This document shows positions 59,376 through 64,000 of a stretch of 64,000 bases of DNA, in pieces. The position numbers and the translations under genes are program-made. The notes beneath the pieces were generated by a model that did not search any database, was not told the DNA's origin, and saw only the letters and a program-made list of their open reading frames with translations. This stretch comes from Plasticicumulans acidivorans. GTDB lineage: Bacteria > Pseudomonadota > Gammaproteobacteria > Competibacterales > Competibacteraceae. Location of the stretch: positions 119,061 through 183,060 of the forward strand of contig NZ_QGTJ01000009.1 of NCBI RefSeq assembly GCF_003182095.1, given 5' to 3'. Each line of letters starts with the position of its first letter. Position 1 is the stretch's first letter.

Positions 59376-61574
59376 TCAATCGAACAGATCGAAGTGCAGG
59401 CGGCCGGCTGCACGCCAGTCCTGCAGCTGCGCCTGCGCCGCCGCGCTGTCGAAGCCGCGGTGGGCCTGCAGCGCCTCGATCAGCGCACGCTCGACGCCAT
59501 CACCGAGCCGGCTGCGACCGCAGACGTACAGCACGGCGGCATCTTCGACCAGCCAGCGCAGCAGTTCTTCGGCCTGCTCGCGCACGGCATCCGGCACGTA
59601 ATGGCAGCCACCGGCATCACGTGAGAAGGCGGTATCGAGGCGTGTCAGCACGCCCTGATCGCGCCAGGCCGTCAACTCGCGGCCGTAGAGGAAATCGCCG
59701 TCGAAGTGGCGATTGCCGAACAGCAGCCAGCTGGCGCCGGCACCTTCGACGCCGGCACGCTCGGCGATGAAGCCGGGGAACGGTGCGATGCCGCAACCGG
59801 CCGCAATCATGATCATCGGCCGACCGATGGCGGGGGGATTGAAACCAGGATGGCGACGCAGCTTGCCCTGCAGCACGACACCTTGCGCGAGCTCACGGCA
59901 CAGCTTGTAGGACATGCGGCCGTAATGCGGTTCGCCGTGGATGCTTTCGGTGAGCTTCAGGCCGACCGTCAACGTCAGGCGCCCGCCGCGCCCTTCGCGT
60001 TCGATGCGACCGAGCGAATAGCAACGCTCCACATCGTTCGCGGCCGGTGCCAGCAGCAGCAAGTCACCCGGACGGCAATCCGGCAGCGTGTCGACACCGA
60101 AGCAGACACGCCAGGTTTCGGCGGTGTCGCCGCTTTCGGGATCATCGAGGCGCTCGCGCTCGATCAGCTTCAGGCTCACTGCGGCATCCTGCACGGACAT
60201 GGCCACGGCCGTACTGCTCGCCGCCTCGATGCCGAACGCCGTCTGCGTGCGCTTGAACCATTCACTCCAGGCCGCCACCGGTTCGCCATCAGCCTGCGCT
60301 GCCGGCACGGCTTCGCTGGCGCCGGCGGCCAACAGGGCGCTGCGCACGGTCTCACCACCACCGCAAAAATGGGCATAGCGGCGATCGCCAAGCTCAAGCA
60401 GTGAAAAGCGTGCCGCTGTGCGCGCACCGTGCAGGGCACTGACAAAACGTCGGCCCGGCTCCGCGACATCACCCTCGCCTGTCGTCGACACCAGCAGCAA
60501 GGCCCCGCGGTAGCGTTCGAGATCCGCCGGACTGAGCGCCGCCAGCGAGGCGCAGGCGACTTCGTACCCGGCCTGACGCAAGGCATCGGCCGTCGCCGCG
60601 GCGAGACGGGCCGCCGTGCCGGTCTGACTGGCGTGGGCAACCAGCCATTCGGCAGCGCCGACCTTGCCGCCGGCTTGACGCTTGCGGCGCAGCCAGGACC
60701 AGAATCCGGTGATGCTGAGCCCGCTCAAGGTCAACGCGGCGAGCAGATTGATCGCACCGGACCAGGCCCCACCCCAGGTTCCCTCATGTAACTCCGAGAC
60801 CAGACCTTTGCTGGCGGGCGCCGCATGCACACTGCCGCCGCCGTCAACGATGTAACGTTGAGCTCCAGCACTGCTCCCCACCTCCAGCAGCACGCTACCG
60901 GCGCGGAAGCTGCGCGCCCAGTGCAGGCCGCTCAGATCCACCTGTGCAGCCGCCAGTTCAAGACCGCGTGACAGGGACAGTGCCGGACGCGCCGGTGCGA
61001 TCGGCGGCAGCTGCGGGCCACCGATGTGCAGGATCATCAGGGCGGCAGTGATCGGTCCGATAGCGATCAGCGGCAGTAGCAGCCAACCGGCCGCCATGTG
61101 CCAGCCAAGCAGCGTATTGCGCAGACGCAGCCAGCCGAGCAGCGGGCCGCAGACGACGATGGCGAGCATCGCCCAGCTCGCCCATTCGACCACCACGCCG
61201 AGTCCGAGCAGCAGGTTCTTGTGCAGTTGCTCCGTCACCGCGAACACATCGACACCGCCGCCTGGCTGCACCTGACCATCCGCCAGAGCGAAGCGTCCCT
61301 GCGGGCCGGCACCGCGGCTGTTCAGTTCGATGCTACCGCCTTCGATACGCAGTGAAGACGCCTGCCCCTGCGGATCAAGCTGTGTCAGCCGCTGCAAAAC
61401 GCTGCCCGACTCGACCGGTGCCGTCACGGCCGGCGTGGTGAGGTCATCCACGATCGGCTTGAGCGCGAGCACCGCACCGGAAAGCAAGATGATCATAAAT
61501 AGGGGGAAAAAGATCAGGCCGAGCCAGCGATGCGCAAGACGCAACCACGGCCTGACCGTCGTCATCGTCGACAT
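59376..61574 (-). CDS. PepSY membrane domain fused to flavodoxin-FAD/NADPH reductase
   Basis: A 732-residue fusion. N-terminal about 300 residues: PepSY_TM region with four to five membrane spans (LAHRWLGLIFFPLFMIILLSGAVLAL at the start). Next a flavodoxin-like domain (about 300-430, STTGEGDVAEPG), then a CysJ-type FAD domain (CYSLGRIEREGRGGRLTLTV) and NADPH domain (IMIAAGCGIAPFPGF, LYVCGRS). Such fusions reduce substrates across the inner membrane, often ferric siderophores. ATG 61574 with GGGAG is chosen. A two-component system is divergent 180 bp away. Cargo inferred. Confidence 0.82.
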   Translation of the reverse strand: MSTMTTVRPWLRLAHRWLGLIFFPLFMIILLSGAVLALKPIVDDLTTPAVTAPVESGSVLQRLTQLDPQGQASSLRIEGGSIELNSRGAGPQGRFALADGQVQPGGGVDVFAVTEQLHKNLLLGLGVVVEWASWAMLAIVVCGPLLGWLRLRNTLLGWHMAAGWLLLPLIAIGPITAALMILHIGGPQLPPIAPARPALSLSRGLELAAAQVDLSGLHWARSFRAGSVLLEVGSSAGAQRYIVDGGGSVHAAPASKGLVSELHEGTWGGAWSGAINLLAALTLSGLSITGFWSWLRRKRQAGGKVGAAEWLVAHASQTGTAARLAAATADALRQAGYEVACASLAALSPADLERYRGALLLVSTTGEGDVAEPGRRFVSALHGARTAARFSLLELGDRRYAHFCGGGETVRSALLAAGASEAVPAAQADGEPVAAWSEWFKRTQTAFGIEAASSTAVAMSVQDAAVSLKLIERERLDDPESGDTAETWRVCFGVDTLPDCRPGDLLLLAPAANDVERCYSLGRIEREGRGGRLTLTVGLKLTESIHGEPHYGRMSYKLCRELAQGVVLQGKLRRHPGFNPPAIGRPMIMIAAGCGIAPFPGFIAERAGVEGAGASWLLFGNRHFDGDFLYGRELTAWRDQGVLTRLDTAFSRDAGGCHYVPDAVREQAEELLRWLVEDAAVLYVCGRSRLGDGVERALIEALQAHRGFDSAAAQAQLQDWRAAGRLHFDLFD

Positions 61575-61753
61575 GAGAGAACTCCCGGTCATGGAATCTG
61601 CCGCCTTTCTACGCCTGTCAGCATGGATAAGGTTCGTCGCGGCGCCGGCGAATCTGGGCCAATCGTCACAAGCACGGGATTTGCGACAAATGCGTACATT
61701 TTCCCCGGTGCACGCGGCCGCACTTGGGCTTAGGCTGAAGCCACGGAGGCCGT

Positions 61754-62479
61754 ATGGACCGTATCCCTCATATTCTCGTCGTTGACGATCATCGTGAAAT
61801 TCGCGAATTGCTGGCGCAGTACCTGACGCAGCACGGTCTGCGGGTAAGCACGGCCAATGGCGGTGCACAGTTGCGTGAGCAATTGCAGGTATCGGCACCG
61901 GATCTGGTGGTGCTCGACATCATGATGCCGGGTGAAGACGGTCTGTCACTGTGTCGCTGGCTGCGCGCCAGCTCGCGTTTACCCGTGATCCTGCTGACGG
62001 CCGTGGCCGAGGATGCCGATCGCATCGTCGGTCTGGAAATGGGCGCCGACGATTACGTCACCAAGCCATTCAACCCACGTGAACTGCTTGCGCGTATCCG
62101 TGCCGTACTGCGCCGTGCGCAGGCGCCAGCCAGTGGTGAACTTTCACCCGAGACACCTCGCCGCTACCGTTTCGGCGGCTGGACCTTCGACCTCGACCGG
62201 AGGGAACTGGATGCACCGGACGGCACCGCGGTCGCCATCAGTGCCGCGGAATTCCGGCTGCTGCAGGCACTGGTCGAGCGACCGGGCCGCGTGCTGACAC
62301 GTGACCAGCTGCTCGACATTACCGCCGGGCGCAGTGCCGAGCTGTTCGACCGCAGCATCGACAACATCGTCAGCCGCCTGCGACGCAAGATCGAAACCGA
62401 TCCGAAAGATCCGCAGCTGATCCGCACGGTCTGGGGTGAGGGTTACGCACTGGTGGCCAGCGTCGAAGCGCTGTCGTGA
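61754..62479 (+). CDS. OmpR/PhoB-type response regulator
   Basis: A 241-residue regulator. Receiver pocket Asp11/Asp12 (VVDDHREI), phosphoacceptor Asp55 (VVLDIMMPGEDG), Lys of TKPFNPRELLA; C-terminal winged helix ending RTVWGEGYAL. It is translationally coupled to the histidine kinase (GTGA). Divergent from the PepSY-flavodoxin reductase, a likely target gene. Confidence 0.93.
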   Translation: MDRIPHILVVDDHREIRELLAQYLTQHGLRVSTANGGAQLREQLQVSAPDLVVLDIMMPGEDGLSLCRWLRASSRLPVILLTAVAEDADRIVGLEMGADDYVTKPFNPRELLARIRAVLRRAQAPASGELSPETPRRYRFGGWTFDLDRRELDAPDGTAVAISAAEFRLLQALVERPGRVLTRDQLLDITAGRSAELFDRSIDNIVSRLRRKIETDPKDPQLIRTVWGEGYALVASVEALS

Positions 62480-63849
62480 AACGCTCACCGGCGTCACTGA
62501 CCACTCAGCTGGCGCTCGGCCTGTTCGCCGTCGTGCTGATCTGGCAGGTCGCCGGCATCATGCTGTCGAACCGTCGTGAGGAGGCAGCAGTCCGCGCGGC
62601 GATTCGCGGTCAGGTGCTCGATGCCACGGTGGTCGCCAGACACATGCTGGACAGCTGGCCGGAATCCACCTGGCCGCAGCTGCTCGAAGGACTCGGCCTG
62701 CCGTTCCAGTGTTATGCCGTATCCGCCGAGCCTGCTGCTGCCACAGCACAGGAGGCCGGCGAGCACCTGCTGAGTGAACGCCTTGCCCATATGCTGCGCG
62801 TCGATCCGGCGACGGTACACGTCAGCTTCGAAGAAAGCCCGTCGTCGCAAGTACCTGACTGCTCTCGATTCGACAGCCGGATCGGCTCTCCACACGAGGG
62901 GCCGGTCAATCACACTCATCGGTTCGCCGGCCTGCGTCTGGCGGTCGCGCTTGACGGACAGCGCTGGCTGAACGTTCATGCAATCACTGTGCTGCCGCCA
63001 TCCAATGAGCGGGCTGCAGATATTGCGCTGCTGCTGCTCGCACTGCTCGGCAGCGCCACGGTGCTGGTGACCGTGCATCGGGCAACCCGAGGATTGCGTC
63101 AACTGGCCAATGCTGCGGAGCGTTTTGGTCGTGGTGAAGCGGTCGAACCTTTAGCCGAGGCGGGGCCTCGCGAAGTCGCCGCAGCGACTCATGCGTTCAA
63201 CACCATGCAGCAACGGCTCACACGCTTTGTTCAGGATCGCACCAGACTGCTGGCAGCTGTCAGCCACGATTTGCGCACGCCACTGACCACATTGCGCCTG
63301 CGCGCCGAGTTACTCGACGATCGTGAAGCAGCCCAGCGGATTCTGACGACGCTCGACGAAATGCAGGCCCTGGTTGAGGCGACCCTGAGCTTTGCACGCG
63401 CAGACGCAGGTGAAATCAGCCGGCCCGTTGATCTGGCGGCACTCGCTGAAAGCCTGGTTGATGATCTGGTCGAGCTTGGCATGAACGTCACGATCAAGCA
63501 GGTCGCACGCCTGCGCCGAACCTGCCGTCCACAGGCACTGCGCCGGGCGCTGCGCAATCTGATCGAAAATGCCGTGCGTTACGCCGGCAATGCATGTGTA
63601 TCCGTATGCGTCACCAACAACGGGATACTCCTCATCGTCGAGGACGACGGCACCGGTATCCCAGACGCAGCGCTTGAAGATGTGCTGGAACCTTTCGTGC
63701 GTATCGAGACTTCACGCAGTCAAGAAACAGGCGGGGTTGGACTGGGGTTGTCTATTGCAAGAAGCATCGCTCGCGCCCATGGCGGGGAACTGACATTAGT
63801 CAATCGCGCCCCCCACGGTTTACGGGCAGAGATCTTTCTGCCGGACTGA
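62476..63849 (+). CDS. Sensor histidine kinase
   Basis: A 457-residue kinase starting at GTG 62476. A first membrane span (9-30), a periplasmic domain of about 145 residues (about 32-178, with Cys79 and Cys129), a second span (about 182-200), HAMP, HisKA with His264 in AVSHDLRTPLTTL, and an ATPase domain (NLIENAVRYAGN; GVGLGLSIARSIARAHGG). It phosphorylates the adjacent regulator. The periplasmic domain senses an unknown signal, possibly metal or redox in view of the divergent reductase. Confidence 0.92.
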   Translation: MKRSPASLTTQLALGLFAVVLIWQVAGIMLSNRREEAAVRAAIRGQVLDATVVARHMLDSWPESTWPQLLEGLGLPFQCYAVSAEPAAATAQEAGEHLLSERLAHMLRVDPATVHVSFEESPSSQVPDCSRFDSRIGSPHEGPVNHTHRFAGLRLAVALDGQRWLNVHAITVLPPSNERAADIALLLLALLGSATVLVTVHRATRGLRQLANAAERFGRGEAVEPLAEAGPREVAAATHAFNTMQQRLTRFVQDRTRLLAAVSHDLRTPLTTLRLRAELLDDREAAQRILTTLDEMQALVEATLSFARADAGEISRPVDLAALAESLVDDLVELGMNVTIKQVARLRRTCRPQALRRALRNLIENAVRYAGNACVSVCVTNNGILLIVEDDGTGIPDAALEDVLEPFVRIETSRSQETGGVGLGLSIARSIARAHGGELTLVNRAPHGLRAEIFLPD

Positions 63850-63905
63850 CGTCACGCAGATTCGATGACAGTCGTTTGTGCGTTTTTCAAACCCCAAGAA
63901 ACGCG

Positions 63906-63938
63906 AAGCCCCTGACCGTTGTAATGGGTCAGGGGCTT
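63906..63938 (-). terminator. Terminator hairpin of the rRNA operon
   Basis: AAGCCCCTGACC (63906-63917) and GGTCAGGGGCTT (63927-63938) are perfect 12-bp complements around a 9-base loop. It follows the 5S rRNA 3' end on the minus strand and likely ends rrn transcription. It may also stop the convergent kinase gene. Confidence 0.75.
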
Positions 63939-63949
63939 GTTGTGTAAGG

Positions 63950-64000
63950 TGCCTGGCGGTGCCCTACTTTCACATGGGGAGGCCCCACACTATCATCGGC
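63950..64000 (-). rRNA. rrf: 5S ribosomal RNA, 3' end (partial)
   Basis: The last 51 bases, read on the minus strand, match the 3' half of proteobacterial 5S rRNA: GCCGATGATAGTGTGGGG, CCTCCCCATGTGAAAG, TAGGGCACCGCCAGGCA. The rest of the gene, and presumably 23S and 16S, lie beyond the right edge of the window. Confidence 0.92.

Overview
The window is about 64 kb of chromosome from a high-GC, Gram-negative aerobic proteobacterium (Beta- or Gammaproteobacteria; the sequence alone does not decide which). The evidence is a complete dmp-type phenol monooxygenase and meta-cleavage cluster with a sigma-54 activator, Kdp potassium transport, two PEP-CTERM-type exported proteins, ACR3-type arsenic resistance, and a proteobacterial 5S rRNA 3' end on the minus strand at the right edge. 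I see no insertion sequence, phage, CRISPR array or tRNA. Coding density is high, and most long ORFs opposite the genes named here are GC-rich antisense shadows.

Layout. 0-1.6 kb: serine acetyltransferase and rhodanese (sulfur/cysteine). 1.8-5.1 kb: a TetR regulator overlapping a large PEP-synthase/rifampicin-phosphotransferase-like enzyme. 5.1-7.3 kb: a ClpP/SppA-fold protease-like protein, a small exported protein and a DsbA-fold isomerase. 7.4-23.6 kb: phenol catabolism. On the minus strand dmpKLMNOP (phenol hydroxylase) and dmpQBCDEFGH plus a MetA-like outer-membrane protein (meta pathway) form two units. They are separated by a GntR-family regulator on the plus strand. A DmpR-type activator is divergent from dmpK, and the space between them carries a recognisable -24/-12 promoter, an IHF site and a palindromic upstream activating site. 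Phenol would go to catechol, then 2-hydroxymuconic semialdehyde, then 2-oxopent-4-enoate, then pyruvate and acetyl-CoA. The 4-oxalocrotonate tautomerase gene (dmpI) is not present.

23.8-24.5 kb: an isolated, lower-GC gene that looks like a YopT/AvrPphB-type (C58) cysteine protease, the best candidate for an unusual system here. 24.8-32.8 kb: kdpFABC-kdpDE. 32.8-36.6 kb: an old yellow enzyme and two PEP-CTERM-type exported proteins, one with a duplicated sulfite-oxidase-like domain and one made of HAF repeats. 36.9-41.7 kb: a P2-type cation ATPase, a YnfA-type membrane protein, and a permease/thioredoxin/ArsR operon. 41.7-42.7 kb: a scar with C-terminal remnants of an SDR and an Hsp20 gene beside a phasin-like gene. 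42.8-48.6 kb: regulators (LuxR, two LysR), an SDR, an enoyl-CoA hydratase, and a VOC/GST pair. 48.6-54.2 kb: a CorA-like transporter, a CAT-like acyltransferase and a fused-permease ABC importer. 54.2-57.7 kb: arsC-arsI-acr3 divergent from an MFS transporter. 57.8-63.8 kb: NADAR protein, PPK2, a PepSY-flavodoxin-reductase fusion and a divergent two-component system. 63.9-64.0 kb: the terminator and the 3' end of a 5S rRNA gene.
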